Origin: Cycas panzhihuaensis
Lineage: Eukaryota; Cycadophyta
NCBI GenBank assembly: GCA_023213395.1
Contig: CM041465.1
Location: 213,659,741-213,723,740, forward strand
Length of the DNA stretch: 64,000 nt
Reading direction: 5' to 3'
The notes beneath the pieces were generated by a model. It was not told where the DNA came from, searched no databases, and saw only the letters and a program-made list of their open reading frames with translations. Shown here piece by piece: positions 44,339 to 56,753 of the stretch (within the stretch, counting starts at the first letter, position 1; each line of letters opens with the position of its first letter). The position numbers and the translations under genes were made by a program.

Positions 44339-45059
44339 ATCATCAAGCTATTCAAACATAAGAATGATTCAAGAGTCCTAAAGCTAAGGAGTTAGCTATA
44401 TAATTTAAAGCTAGCAAGAAAAATAACTAATTGCATTTGATATGTGAAATCTATTTAGGATTAGTTGATAATAATTAGAGAGACCATACCTAATTTAGAG
44501 ATCATTACTTACATCTTTCATAGTCTACTAACTCTATATGAGAATTTCATAACTAGTTTTAGTCTATCTAATAAACTATCAATATTAACTCTTAGTTCCT
44601 TAGAATCATCATTTTAGAGCATAAGTAAAAGTTGAAGGACTTACACAAGGAATCATCAAGAATATTAACATCCTAATTAAATAAAAAGAAACCTTATATT
44701 TCAAAGAAGAACACTTCTTTTGAGTCCATAGTTCATAAGAAAAAAATAAATAGTTTGAAGGATAGAACATGCCAAACTATTTTCATTATAGAAAGTTAGA
44801 ACACATAAAGAAGGACTATTAGAAATGGTAGTGATAGTAGTGCTAACAATGATGACCATAATAATAATCCTAATAACAAAAATAACAATAAATATAAAAT
44901 CATCCATTTAGATAAAGAGGACATATGATAAACATAACTAGGATTGTACCTACTAAAATAACAAAGGAACTCTTTATTAATACATATAACATGAGGATTA
45001 TGTTTTAGAAACTTATTTAGTCGGTATAATTTTATCCATGTATTTTTATTAGATTCTAG
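44339..45059. other. AT-rich stretch with no recognisable gene
   Basis: Open frames here on the minus strand (44701-45074) have no domain. It may be the decayed upstream pol of the copia fragment that follows. Confidence 0.3.
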
Positions 45060-45710
45060 ATTTAATATCAACATGAAACGTATGGTAGAGGTTTAGATGT
45101 GTCTTCATCTTACAAGAAAAATCCACTTGGAAAATTTTGAAGAAATTTAGAATGGATGATTATAATCCTATGCCTACCTCCATGGAGATAGGTTTCAAAT
45201 TAACAACTAAAGATGGTGGAGAAAATATTGATACAATATTATATAGGTAACTCATGGACAATCTAATATATTTGATTTCTACTAGACCTAATATTTCATT
45301 TATAGTTATAATGGTATTCAGATGTATAGAAGTTCTAAAACAAAGCTACATAAAGCTTGTAAAAAGTACCCTCAAATATGTGAAGGGCATACTATAATAT
45401 AGACTTGGATTCATATATAATAATAACTTTAAGTTGGAAGCATTTATAGATTCTAATTGAGCCAAATATATGAAAAGTAGGAGGTTGACTTCTAGATATT
45501 CATTTAGTTTAGGATTAATTATCATTACTTAGAATAATGAAAATCAAATCCAATATTACTTTGTCTTGAATTGAAGTAGAGTATAAGGTTGTAGTTGCAA
45601 CAACTATTAAATCTATTAGGTTATGATAGATTCTAGGGGATATAGGTCTATATCAATTACAATCAACTAAATAATACTATAATAATTAGAGTGCACTAAA
45701 GATCACCAAA
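45060..45710 (+). pseudogene. Copia RT end and RNase H fragment
   Basis: Plus-strand text in shifting frames includes KKFRMDDYNPMPTSMEIGFK, then NIDTILYR, LMDNLIYLISTRPNISFI, KLVKSTLKYVKGIL, NNNFKLEAFIDSN, and AKYMKSRRLTSRYSFSLGLI, which are the copia RT C-terminus and RNase H. It ends in SALKITK exactly at 45710, where an LTR begins. Family members continue for about 80 more residues, so the gene is truncated by that LTR. Many stops lie at Gln or Trp positions. Confidence 0.75.
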
Positions 45711-45971
45711 TGTTAGATATGGTATAATAATGATATCACATATTAGAGAATGGGGGATTCAAGATAATAAGTATGACACTAAAATGAAGCTTTATATTCT
45801 CTAGTACTTTACAAAATATACACACATATAAAATATTCTCATATGCATGAGATCTCAATAAGTTAACTTTGGTGTGCTCTTGGTATGTTTAACACATATT
45901 TCAACTTGCTTACTTGCACACTAATACATAGTCACTATAATGTAAAATTCATGAAATACTTGAGGGTTACA
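45711..45971 (-). repeat. LTR copy 1 (partner of 52950-53212)
   Basis: In plus reading it runs TGTTAGATATGG to TTGAGGGTTACA and matches 52950-53212 throughout (AAAATATTCTCA, GAGATCTC, CATTTCAACTTGC, GAAATACTTGAGGGTTA). Orientation is taken from the other copy, which has a reversed primer site. No matching target duplication was found around either copy. Confidence 0.75.
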
Positions 45972-48900
45972 TAAGAATGAAAGAGAGATATTAATCAATG
46001 CTAATGAATTAAATATTAGTGAAAATTTACACCCAATATTTCTCTTATTTAATGGTTAATTTATTAATTTATATTTACTATATTTATTTCTTCATCTTCT
46101 TATCACTTCATTTCCTTTAAATTGCCTTAAACTACTTCAATATTCATTGAATTTATTAGTATCTAAATGTAGAAGACTCCATCTCCTATACCATATGCGT
46201 AATTAGTCATTGTAGCCACTAGTTTACTAGGTAACTACTTTAGGTACATGGTTTAGTTAGCTACTCATTAGTAACATTTAAAAAATATATACCATCCTAT
46301 GTAGCCAGTCAAGTTTGATAAAAATATATGTGTAAGAGTAGTAGTAAAAAGTATCCCACTTCTTCTCTAATAATACTATAGTATCTTGTTCTCAACATCT
46401 CATGGCTAGAAATTACATTTATGGGCTTTATAAACTCATAAAATGCCCTATAGGACTTACATAAACATGATGACCCTATACATAGGGTCTTAAAAATTAG
46501 ATAAAATAAGGATGCAAGTATGGAGATTTTCCTTATCTCTCAAAGGCTACAAGACTAATAATACATCAAATTTAAGCATCATTTAATACATCAATATATT
46601 AAATATATTTAGCTTCTAAAGAGCCATTACATAGTAGAATTTTAGTAAACAACATTTTCATGTATATCATGCTTATGTGACTAAGGATAATCTTATATCA
46701 AAAAATGATCAAACCATACTTAAGATGAAACTATACTAAGGAATATTTACCACTAGTTATTTCCATAGACGTCTACCTATTGCTACAAAAAATTATTTAT
46801 ATGATTCCTTCTTAATGGAAAATTCTTCAACATTATCACACATTTAGCGAATATAATACAATGTATTTTCTAAGGTCCTACATGCTACATCATCAGTAAC
46901 AATATTTTAAAAAGTCATTGATCACCTCATAAGGTACTAGAAAACATTAATTTTAGCTAATTTTAGGTTTATATTTTAATAATTTATGTAATACTTATAT
47001 CAAACATTGATTACTACTTGTGGTGTTTCCATAAACACATTAAATTTTGACTTTTTGGCCTAATATGGCATCGAATTTTAACATGTTCATTTGATTATTT
47101 TTTATATAAATACTTTGATAACTTTAAACTTAATTTTACATTATAAAATAGAATCAAAAGTGGTCATGTAGCTACTTATTTTAAAGGTAATTGAATTAGG
47201 ATTTTGATGCAACTAACATAATCAAAATTAGAGTTCATATGAAAAAGATATTAAAAATATGCAAAAGTGTATGGAAAATTAAAAAACCACCTTGAAAATA
47301 AGACTTAGCCCTTTTAACATTTAGCCCTTGGGCAGATTGTCACTCCACATGACCTTCAATTAATAGTAGAGCATTTATAGCAAATTTAAATAATTATCAA
47401 ATTTGATTAAATTAAAAAAATAATAATAAAATAAAAAATATATTTTAATGATTATTAGTCTATTCTAAAATAAAATAAATGTTGTTATTTTGAGATCTTC
47501 TTTTTCCTTTTTAAATGATTTAAAATCTTACTATTTATTGCCAATTTTCATGTTTGGTAGTGGTGATAAGCCATTATGTGTGATATGATATACACATCCT
47601 ACTCTATCACAATATGCTAAGTTGCCTTCCTTCCTCCCGTTTAGTCATCCCACTTACCATATGATACCTTAGTATTTCCCAATGTCTACTCAATGCATTA
47701 CCATAATAATAACCTTATTAGTAGTATCATTAGGTTTCATACACTCTCTCTCTTTTATTCTATAAGTTGTTGATGGTTGTGTTTCATCATTAATAACCCT
47801 AGTGATTTTTGTTTATCATAACCATCACGTCTTCATTTTTTCTACTATTTGATTGCACCATAATCATCAACATGCTTCTAGGTAAATAATGTTTCCTATT
47901 CTAATATGAAAAGCACATAGTTTACCTTGGTCATAGTATGCCATACAATATGATGCAGGAGCATCTAAACCTTCATAATAACTCCATCTATTTTTCACAT
48001 TTCTAGTTATTTTTAGGGTCTATTGATTGAAGCATACATTTTGACTCAATGGTTAGAATTTAGCACTTTTAGTGCCAAATTGAAGGTCTATCTAAGTAGA
48101 ATAGGAAAAAATAGCCTAAGGTAGGGCCAAAGGCCCATTATAGGCCTAGAGTTTACCTATTAAAAGATGCTCCAAAAATGCCTAAAAATTGAGATTTATT
48201 TTATATGTCTAAATATAGTAGTTAATTTTAGACTAGTTTTCACTTTTATATAATGACCCTTAGTGGTCTAGTTTTTTTTAATAGGACTTAACTTAAAAAC
48301 ATGAAATTATATACTATTTTATATAATTAAAGAGTTTTTAGGGTTAGGGTTAGAAGTTTCTAGATTTCCTGCTTTCACTTATATAAATATAATTCTAGAT
48401 TATCTTTTGGAAGATGAAATGGAATGGAATTTGAAGTAAAATGATTTTCTTTATTCTTTGGACTCTTTCTTATTTTAAGTTTGTGCATGTGAGGTTGGAT
48501 ATTTTTCTTGCAGCCCATTCTCATTACTATGTTATAGGTTTATGACTCATGTAATGTTTCTTCTAGCCTTCTTTCAGCAATCTAATCTTCCTAGTATAAA
48601 TACATAGAGACATTTACAAGTAGTTTCTAATCTAGATGCATGCAAGCTTAGATGTGCAAAAAAAATAGAGACAATGGACTTTTTCGTTCCCATTCTATGA
48701 TGGAACCCTTGTCCCTTTTAAAGCCATACACTCCATTAAAGTAACAAACATCCTTTTGACACTATTAAGATAAGTCCTTGACAACTTCAAAATAGCTTAC
48801 GCATTACCCTACCCTTTCAAATCTTTTATACAGGTGGCAAATCAAACCTTTCATAGACCATAGAAAATATGTGCCTCTACAAAAATGAGATGAGCTTGAA

Positions 48901-49116
48901 AAAGATACCACACTCATATGCAAATGAGACAAACATAAAAATGAAACCAAACAATCTTCAACACCAAATATCTTTATAATTGAAACCACCACATACAAAA
49001 AGACTATGCAAGTAGAAAATATTAGAGACTAGACATGTATATAGTACATAATATTAAGAGACATACAATAAATTTTTAAATGAGAAATAATAGGCTCGAT
49101 TATTTAAAACATAGTA
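45972..49116. other. 3.1 kb of AT-rich DNA with no recognisable gene
   Basis: If copies 45711-45971 and 52950-53212 bound one element, this would be part of its interior, but no copia protein is readable. A short telomere-like run lies at 48335-48353. Confidence 0.35.
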
Positions 49117-49121
49117 TCAAT

Positions 49122-49484
49122 TGTTAAAAATTATGAATTCACTATGAAAGCATAATAAGATTATTACATAACTTCGATATCACAAAAAAGTAATAATTAA
49201 TAGAATTGTAAATGGCTAAACATAAATGAATAAATAATAGATTGCAATAAGTAGAATAATACTATGATCATAAATGGTATCATGAGATACCTTCATTTTA
49301 TTGATTTTTTAGAACATTACATAATATATAATGTAATCTTATGTACTAATGATAGTATGATGATGTCTTTATATAGTAGAACTTGTTTTTATGTGGGACC
49401 CACTACTTTTTATAGCTTACATAAATAAATATATATTAGCTAAATTATCTTCTTATTTTTCTCTAATATATTAATATTTTAATA
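49122..49484 (-). repeat. 3' LTR of element F
   Basis: 363 bp, partner of 52146-52508; preceded (plus strand) by TCAAT. Confidence 0.87.
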
Positions 49485-49719
49485 CTTCTCTTTAATGTAC
49501 ATTTGGGAACATAAATGTTTCTTTGAATTTTCAATGCATAATCTTCATAAATTTCTTGAAAATAATATCTAGAAATTGGTCTTCAATTTATTTTGATCTT
49601 CAACTTGACTTTGTTATATCAACTCTCAAATGCAGTAATGATGCTTGATATTCTTCATTCTACTTTACAAAATTTCATTCTTTATATCCTATATAGTATT
49701 ACACTGAATTATTATAGGT

Positions 49720-50582
49720 TTAATATTGTTTAATGTAGATCTTGTAGTATCTCTCTTATGTAAACTATTTCACAAACTTCTACTTCAACTTCATCATTCT
49801 AAATTATAGGCATAACTCCTAGATTGGGCTCAATTATAATCTGTTTAAGTCCATCAACTTGTAAACCCTTATCATCATTTGAATAATCATAATTATCAAT
49901 AAATTCTTCATAAATAGTGATAAGTTCATTATATTTAATAGTAATAGTGTTATTAATAGTCTCATTAATATATTCAACAATGCATTCAATAATAGTAGAT
50001 TTATCAATAATGTTATCAACCATGTTTTCTTGATATACCTTTTCATCATATTCTTGAAATACCTTCTTAATATGTACTTTTATATTTGCTTAAGAATATT
50101 GATTACCTATATCTTAACAACCTTTAGGTATAATTTGAGAATTTGGTCTCCTAAATCTCCCTCTCAAGCATGTTGTTAAATTAATAGGCCGGTCAACTTA
50201 TTCTAAATTCTAATTTTACATCAAGTAACTTGATATTTGGGGTAAAAATAGATCTCAAAATATATCTTATTTCTTTGGATGTAGCAACATGATATACATG
50301 AGAGCGTACATTATCTTCTAAAGCAGAGTAAATATAACTAAGCACTTTAGTATTTTATTTTCAAGTTGTGACTTTTTCTATTCTTAATAAGCTATTAACT
50401 AACTAATAGGAGAAATAGGTTTTGGAACTTTATATCCTTTATAAATAATATCCCACAAATTTCTAGATTGAAAAGAAGGTTTGATTCTCTTTGACCACAT
50501 CATAAGTTTTCCTATTAAACTTGGGAACCCTAAAATCAGAAAAGTTGAAGAATATACCATCTTGTAAATAAAAATCAACCAT
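49720..50582 (-). pseudogene. Copia-like Gag remnant of element F
   Basis: The minus-strand start at 50580-50582 opens MVDFYLQDGIFFNFSDFRVP, KFNRKTYD, followed in another frame by FFQSRNLWDIIYKGYKVPKP, the copia Gag N-terminal pattern with the GY.VP motif. Further on, LEDNVRSHVYHVATSKEI near 50300 matches the Gag core. The last piece (50049-49799) is an acidic, Asn/Ile-rich open stretch without a known motif, starting about EYDEKVYQENMVDNIIDKS. No zinc knuckle is visible. Only 235 bp separate its end from the 3' LTR. Confidence 0.6.
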
Positions 50583-52130
50583 AATAGCTGAAAAAATCAA
50601 CCAAAAATATGAGTAAAAAAGCACAACAAATCATCATACTTAGTATGTTAACCTCTATGAATCTTGTCCCTTAATTTTCTCTTATGATTTTAATATAATG
50701 CTTTAACTTTAAACTAAAATTTATCTATCAAGATAGCATCAAAATATCTCAAATCATAGCTCAAATCGTAGTACTCTGAGTTAAGATTTTAATTGTTTAG
50801 ATAGTTTGAAAAATAGACTTATAATTTCAAAGTTAGGATGAAAAGAGTGTAGGTACCTCAAAAATAAATCAAAAAGGTGATTTTAGGGCTTTAGCCCTTT
50901 TTCTATTTAGTAATTGGTCATGTTGAAATTGCATATGACCAAGGGCTAAACCAAAGGGGGCTACTTGGATGTCAATGAAAATTTTAATATAGTTTAATGA
51001 AATAAAACCTTCGTGAAAAAAAAAAAAACCAAGGTCAAAAATCATGAAGATGCACACTCATTAATCAACTACCTATAGGTGATTTGTATGATCAAATTCT
51101 ATAAGAAATTAACAAATTTATCAAAAAAAAAGAAAGTGTTAGATAGGGTCATAGAGATCATGTCTTTACAAAGAATTCATACTTTAAATTCTTTATTAAA
51201 TGGAGTTTTACTTCACAATGATGTGTTGTAAGATGGACAAATGTCTGCAAAATACATGCAACATCATACAGTAGGGGCTTAAATAGTCAATCTAGCTAGG
51301 AAGAACTTGTGAATTACATAGGGCATTTCAAATCATGAGTTGTACCATGGGAGTTTTAATAGTAGATCATATAGAGGAGGTAGGTTATATTCTTCATGTA
51401 AGGACAAATTTCAATAGTCATGGTCATGGAGTAGAAGAGTCACATTGAGATGAAGGGTCACTCTAGATCTTCAAGAAACTTCAACAGTCACATCATGGAA
51501 GAGGTTATTTGGCATAGACAACATACATAAGTATGAATATAATTTAATAGAGGCTCTACATGAGTAGACACATCAATAAATATGTAGGGTTTCATGCAAG
51601 TTTTAGGTGTATCCATATAGTATAAAAATTAACAAAGGATAGACTGCCTCTCACAACTCATGATTGTTGCTAATAGGGCTTCAATAGAGTGAGAAATAAT
51701 TTACAACATAATTGGTTCACTTAGGATAGATTAACACATAGGGAAGTCATATAGACAGAGTCACCAAAAACTAATTAGATGAGTAGCAGTCTCAAATAGA
51801 GTTAAATAGACTAAAATAGAGTCAAACAACCAACATGGTTATTTATGGTTCCTTGGGTATATATATGCAGAATAGATCCAAATGGAATTGAATGTGGTTC
51901 ATCATTTTTATAAATGGATGGCATCAAATGGTCTCTAAACAACCTTGAATCATATAGTTTCTTCTCACAGTAGGTATCAATATTAACAACTAGCAAATAC
52001 CAATAGAATACTAGATCACTTTACATCTAGTAACACTAGCACATAAGCTCAATAGAATTACCTATAAATATAATCATCCCATTGGCAAACTTGCAATAAT
52101 ACCTTATTAGCAATATACCTTTCTTTCACC
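50583..52130 (-). other. Long leader of element F
   Basis: 1.5 kb between the primer site and gag without a readable domain; the small minus-strand frames at 50869-51057 and 51811-51996 are unassigned. Confidence 0.5.
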
Positions 52131-52145
52131 TTGGATTTGATCTAA

Positions 52146-52508
52146 TGTTAGAAATTATGAATTTACTCTAATAGTATGATAAGATTCTTACACAATTTTA
52201 ACATCATGATGAAGCAATACTTTATAGAATAGTAAATGACTAAATATAAATGAAAAAATAATAGAGTGAAATAAGTAGAATAATACTAGGATCATAAACA
52301 ATATCATGAGATACCTTTATTTTGTTGATTTTTTAGAATATTATATAATATATAATGTAATCTTATATACTAATGATAGTATGATGATGTCTTTATATAG
52401 TAGAATTTATTTTTATGTGGGGCCCACTGCTTTTTATAGCTTATATAGATAAGTATGCATTACCTAAATTATCTTCTTATTTTTCTATGATATATCAATA
52501 TTTAAATA
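52146..52508 (-). repeat. 5' LTR of element F with eroded primer site to its left
   Basis: 363 bp starting TGTTAGAAATTATG (plus reading), followed by TTAAT. The reversed primer site at about 52131-52145 reads TTGGATTTGATCTAA, strongly decayed. Confidence 0.85.
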
Positions 52509-52513
52509 TTAAT

Positions 52514-52949
52514 AATAATAACTAACACTTTTCCATAAGAAATGATAATTTTCATGCTAAATAAACATCACAAAATACACTCTTATAAGATAGCAAAGAG
52601 GAAAAATATTTTACATTTTTTAATTTAAAAATAACACATATTTTTTAGCTATAGTAATGGCTAGTCCTTGGCTCTTCTTCACATTAGTGGGCCTCCATTT
52701 TTAACATGTTTTCCTTATACCTCTCTATATATAAAGTCTCACATTCATCTTACATCATTGAAAACTCTTGTTATTTAATACAAGAATCATCTACTTTGTA
52801 ATAAAAAATCTATTACAAAATAGAAGTATGACATATGTATTACAATTGAATAAGAATTCTAAGGGACTATTTAATTCTTAAATTTTTTTGTGATTAAATA
52901 GGCAATCCCACAAGGGATCAAAACCCATTCCCTAAGCTCTAATGTTAAT
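52514..52949. other. AT-rich stretch ending in a reversed primer site
   Basis: No coding text. GCTCTAATGTTAATT just left of 52950 is a decayed reversed primer site (GCTCTGATACCAATT type), showing that the LTR to the right belongs to a minus-strand element. Confidence 0.5.
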
Positions 52950-53212
52950 TGTTGGATGTGGTATAGCAATGATACAATATCGTAGAGAATAGAACATGCA
53001 AAACAACAAGTGTAACACTAAAATGGAGTTTTCTATTATCTATTACTTTATAAAATATACATACATGTAAAATATTCTCACATGTGTGAGATCTCCATAA
53101 AAGTAAAATTAGATGTGATCTTTATAGGCTTAGTACCCATTTCAACTTGCCGACTTACATACTAATTTATATTCATTATAATATAAAAGTCATGAAATAC
53201 TTGAGGGTTATT
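52950..53212 (-). repeat. LTR copy 2 (partner of 45711-45971)
   Basis: Starts TGTTGGATGTGG in plus reading and ends TTGAGGGTTATT, homologous to copy 1. With the reversed primer site on its left it would be a 5' LTR of a minus-strand copia. If paired with copy 1 the element would be 7.5 kb and contain element F, but the flanks (CCAAA vs ATTAT) do not match. Confidence 0.7.
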
Positions 53213-53269
53213 ATTATATAACTAGTGGCTATTAGTTGTACTTAGTTGCTAACATGTCACTAAGGGGGA

Positions 53270-53607
53270 TGAATGTCAATGCTAACTATTAGCTTTTATG
53301 TGTGAGCTATTAACTTTCACTAATAGAATTAGGGGTCGTTAGAACCAACTAATGAGATCTAATGGAAGAGGCCATTGTTGTCCATTTAAGGCCTTAACAA
53401 ATATAACCTTATTAGTATTTCTTATAAAATCTTGTAAGATCATATTATAGTCCAATATTTGGGGAATAATTAGTGTCCTTTCTACATCCATCTCTACATT
53501 TTTGTCTCCTTAATTAATAAAAGTACTTGATTTGTTGCCATTAATCTTTTTATATTATGCCCTTTGAATTCACAAGTGTAGTATTATAAAAGAATACTAG
53601 GAAAAAA
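53270..53607 (+). repeat. LTR1 of element G
   Basis: Starts TGAATGTCAATGCTAAC after a TAAGGGGGA purine tract (53261-53269) and ends near 53607; the following primer-site region is strongly decayed (TTGGGTTTAAAG). Confidence 0.82.
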
Positions 53608-55000
53608 ATGTCCTAATTGGGTTTAAAGATTTCCTCTCTGATCCATCTAAAGTAGTAAGGCATGATCATGAAGATATTCTATAATAGGAGGAGCAAAAAT
53701 TTTGAGATTTTTTTTCCTCTTATGGTGAAAAATAAAAAATCCTCTCACTAGTTCATTTTGCTTATCTAATTATTATTTTGTATTCATGTGCTCTCTCTTC
53801 ACTACTCTCCTATAACTTGTAAAGATTGAGGAAAGATAATAAGTCTTTCTAAACCTTTTTGTTTTATATACTATAAATCTAGGTAGAGACCCTATTTTGG
53901 GGGTCTTTTAATGTCCACAAATAATTATCATTCTCCGCCAACAATACTTAGGTATATGCCAATACATAAAGTGAAGTAGGTTACTTGCTTACATTGACCT
54001 AAGATAATGCCTACATATAGAAGTAAGCCTCCATGTACCTTCAAGTATATAAGAGGACCCTTTTAGGCATCCTTCCCTAACCTAAAATAAGAAACCTATG
54101 GACTGCCTACAAATTTATAATACATTGGTTAGTGGTTGGTGCCAAGAATCTACCCTTCCTAAACACCCCAGCACGACTATCATGGTTGCATGTATGGTAA
54201 TCCTCTATAGTTAATACCTTAAGATATTAGTAGTGACTGAGAAGTTTATTAAAAGCCTTATAGACTCGATAAGCCTTGTTTCAAATGTCTACATAGAGTT
54301 AGTTTCCCAAATATTGATGTCCATTAGTAAAAACTATTATTAAAATATAATAAGCAAATTAAATTCCATCATTAATAAAACATATGGCATAAAATTTATC
54401 AAGTTACTACAATATGATATTATAATAACCACAACAAGTTACTCAAAACCTATTCATAAACTATCTTATACCCAAACCTTCACTTACAAGTCTAGTAGTT
54501 ATCACAAAATAAAGAATAAAAAAAAGTCTACAACTCAAAATTTACCCTTATATTTTATACATCCTATTTTAACAAGCATGTCACATTGATCATTTTTCAC
54601 TAGGTTAGATTTAACCCAAAATTTTGGGGAAAATTATATACAAGCATCGTGTGTGCCCCAAAACCTTATTTTCATACTTAAAATTCATCCACTTCATTTT
54701 GACGAGATGTTTTTACTCATTTGAGTACACTAGATGATATTATTATAAAGTTTTAGGGGTTAATAGGCCATAGACATCCCTCCTTTCTATTCATTACTTC
54801 TCAGTTATATAAATCCCATTATGTCTATCTACTTCATAATTTGATAAGTCTTGCTTATCTTTCTACTATTATTTTATAACAACTCTACTTTGTTCCTAAG
54901 TCCATCTTCTTAGGATCCCTTCCTATTCATAAGATATCTTCCCATAAAAGAAGATTTAATTACTACATTAGAGAACTAGTTCACCAACATCTAGAACTCT
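53608..55000 (+). other. Leader of element G unit 1
   Basis: 1.4 kb without coding text, colinear with 56754-58156 in unit 2 (for example GATCCATCTAAAGTAGTAAG in both). Confidence 0.7.
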
Positions 55001-55640
55001 ATGGACATAAAGAATAACTTAGCTCATCTTATAAATAAGGTTACAAAGATGTCCATTTAGATATTAAACATGGAATCCATATCTAACTCAATTTATACTT
55101 CTAACTTAATAGAAGACCCCCATCCACCTCTAACCCTACCACCACGATAATAACTACTCCATAACAAATTTAACATATTAATATTAGACCTAAATGTTAA
55201 TAAGGACAATGCGAGTAGTTGGATAAGTAAGATAGAATCTTACTTTTCACTTAATCCTATGTCCATAGATAACCAATTAACATTTGCCTTTATACACCTT
55301 AATGGTAAGGCACATCATGGTTTAATTAGTGGTAGTGGGAGAATCCAATGAATTAAATGTGGGTATAGTGTTATAAAAAATTCTTTGAATAATATGTAGA
55401 CATATGGAACTAGTCTTTTTTTGGTCAACTCACTTAGTTGCAAATACCATCAATGGAAGCTTATATAATAAAGTTTTAGACTTTACAAAATCAAGTTACA
55501 TAGTTATTAAATCGATAAATAATTATCAATATATATATGTATCAAGGCTTAATAAGCACATTCAAATGCACCTTGAAATGTCATTTCTAGGTAATTTAAG
55601 ATAATCTATAACCATGGCTAAGGTCATTGAGATTGAGTTC
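55001..55640 (+). pseudogene. Gag of element G unit 1 (gypsy type)
   Basis: An ATG at 55001 opens MDIKNNLAHLINKVTKMS, then LIEDPHPPLTLPP. After two stops the Gag core follows at about 55190-55350: NVNKDNASSWISKIESYFSL, NPMSIDNQLTFAFIHLNGKA, HHG, the gypsy Retrotrans_gag pattern. The rest is decayed. The frame upstream of the ATG (TNI*NS) also looks Gag-like with TAG at Gln positions, so translation may have begun earlier. The product would form the particle. Confidence 0.78.
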
Positions 55641-55879
55641 ATCATAGAATAAATAGCAACCTTTTGTCATGATGCTATATGGTACTAACTATCCTAGCAG
55701 GTAGACCCTCAATGTTAGTAACTATGTTTGGATTAGTCATAACATCCCTTAGTGGAGCACCCATAAGTGAATTCATTGGTAGGACTAGTTCATGTACCTT
55801 GACATAGGAAATCCATCCAATGCTTAAAGAAATAGACCCCTAGTCATGGAAATATTTGTAATATTAGACATATGGTATT

Positions 55880-56400
55880 TATCATTGACCTTAGTATGTC
55901 CCTTAAGTAAGATTCTAACTCTAATGATAAACTTCATGAGGAACCACCCTTAGAGATTTTCTCAACCCCTGAGCTAGAAGAGTCTTTATCCATTATCTCA
56001 TTTGTCTCTTATCCTAATCCACTTTGTGCTAAGGGCATACTTTGAAAAACTCCCATCACTATTCTAATTGATAACGACTCATCACTTTAATTTGTTGTTA
56101 CATCCTTGGCTTAGTAGCTTAACTTATAAATTAAACCTAAAATTGAGTTTGTCCACTCCCTATTAAGATATCACACCCTCCATTGCATTGGAATAATAAA
56201 AATTTTTTATGTCTAGATTGGAACCTACCATTTGGTCTCAGCTAATTAACTGATCTCCCTAAATTAGATGTAAAAACAACTAAATAGTAGTGTTGGATAT
56301 ATAGTGCATATCAATAATATTTAATCACATATCAACACCCATCTAGATATCTAAAAGATTCTTACCAAGTACCAGTTAAACTTTATCCCCTTTCTAAATA
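55880..56400 (+). pseudogene. Retropepsin-like protease of element G unit 1
   Basis: After an acidic linker (EEPPLEIFSTPELEESLSII) comes the protease start TPITILIDNDSSL near 56049-56090. The gypsy motif Asp-Ser-Gly is Asp-Asn-Asp here, so the active site is lost. LN*IKPKIEFVHSLL-type text follows. The reading fades about 100 bp before the purine tract and LTR2, leaving no space for pol, the same layout as element A. Confidence 0.72.
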
Positions 56401-56415
56401 TCACCCTAAGGGATG

Positions 56416-56753
56416 TGAATGTCAATACTAACCATTAGCTTTTATGTGCAAGATGTTTACTTTTATGAATAGAATTGGAGCTTACTAATACTAACTAATG
56501 AGATTTGATGGAAGAGGCTATTATTGCCTATTTAAGTCCCTAATAAATATAACCTCATTAGTATGTCTTATGAACTCTTGCAAGATCATATTGTAGTGTA
56601 ATATTTGGGGAATATTTGGTGTCCTTTCTGCATCCATTCTTGTATTTCTATGTCCTTGATTAATAAAAGTACTTGATTTATTGCCATTAATTATTTTATA
56701 TTATACCCTTTGAACTTACAAGTGTAGTATTGTAAAAGAATACTAGGATAACA
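56416..56753 (+). repeat. LTR2 of element G, followed by primer site
   Basis: 338 bp starting TGAATGTCAATACTAACC and ending GGATAACA. The primer-like site AGTGATATCAAAGC lies at 56762-56775, eight bases further on. Serves as 3' LTR of unit 1 and 5' LTR of unit 2. Confidence 0.85.

Larger units (their letters stand above)
49122..52508 (-). mobile_element. Element F: minus-strand LTR element with gag-like region and no pol
   Basis: LTRs 49122-49484 and 52146-52508 are both exactly 363 bp and clearly homologous (shared ATAATATATAATGTAATCTTA, GTATGATGATGTCTTTATAT, GCCCACTGC/ACCCACTAC). The target duplication is TCAAT (49117-49121) against TTAAT (52509-52513). An eroded reversed primer site lies left of 52146 and a purine tract (AAAGAGAAG, minus strand) next to 49485. 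The 2.66-kb interior has a 1.5-kb leader then a copia-type Gag remnant that ends close to the 3' LTR; there is no RT, RNase H or integrase. It therefore looks like a gag-only, trans-dependent element, though heavily decayed. Confidence 0.82.

Noticed and set aside
44701-45074. Two overlapping minus-strand hydrophobic frames
   Set aside because: Ile/Leu-rich text from AT-rich DNA without a motif; the plus strand to the right carries copia text.
48335-48353. TTTTTAGGGTTAGGGTTAG, telomere-like
   Set aside because: Only two to three units and no array; too short to call an interstitial telomere.
45711-53212. A single 7.5-kb copia bounded by the two LTR copies
   Set aside because: LTRs are homologous, but the flanking 5-mers (CCAAA, ATTAT) differ and no copia protein is readable in the interior, so I list the LTRs separately.
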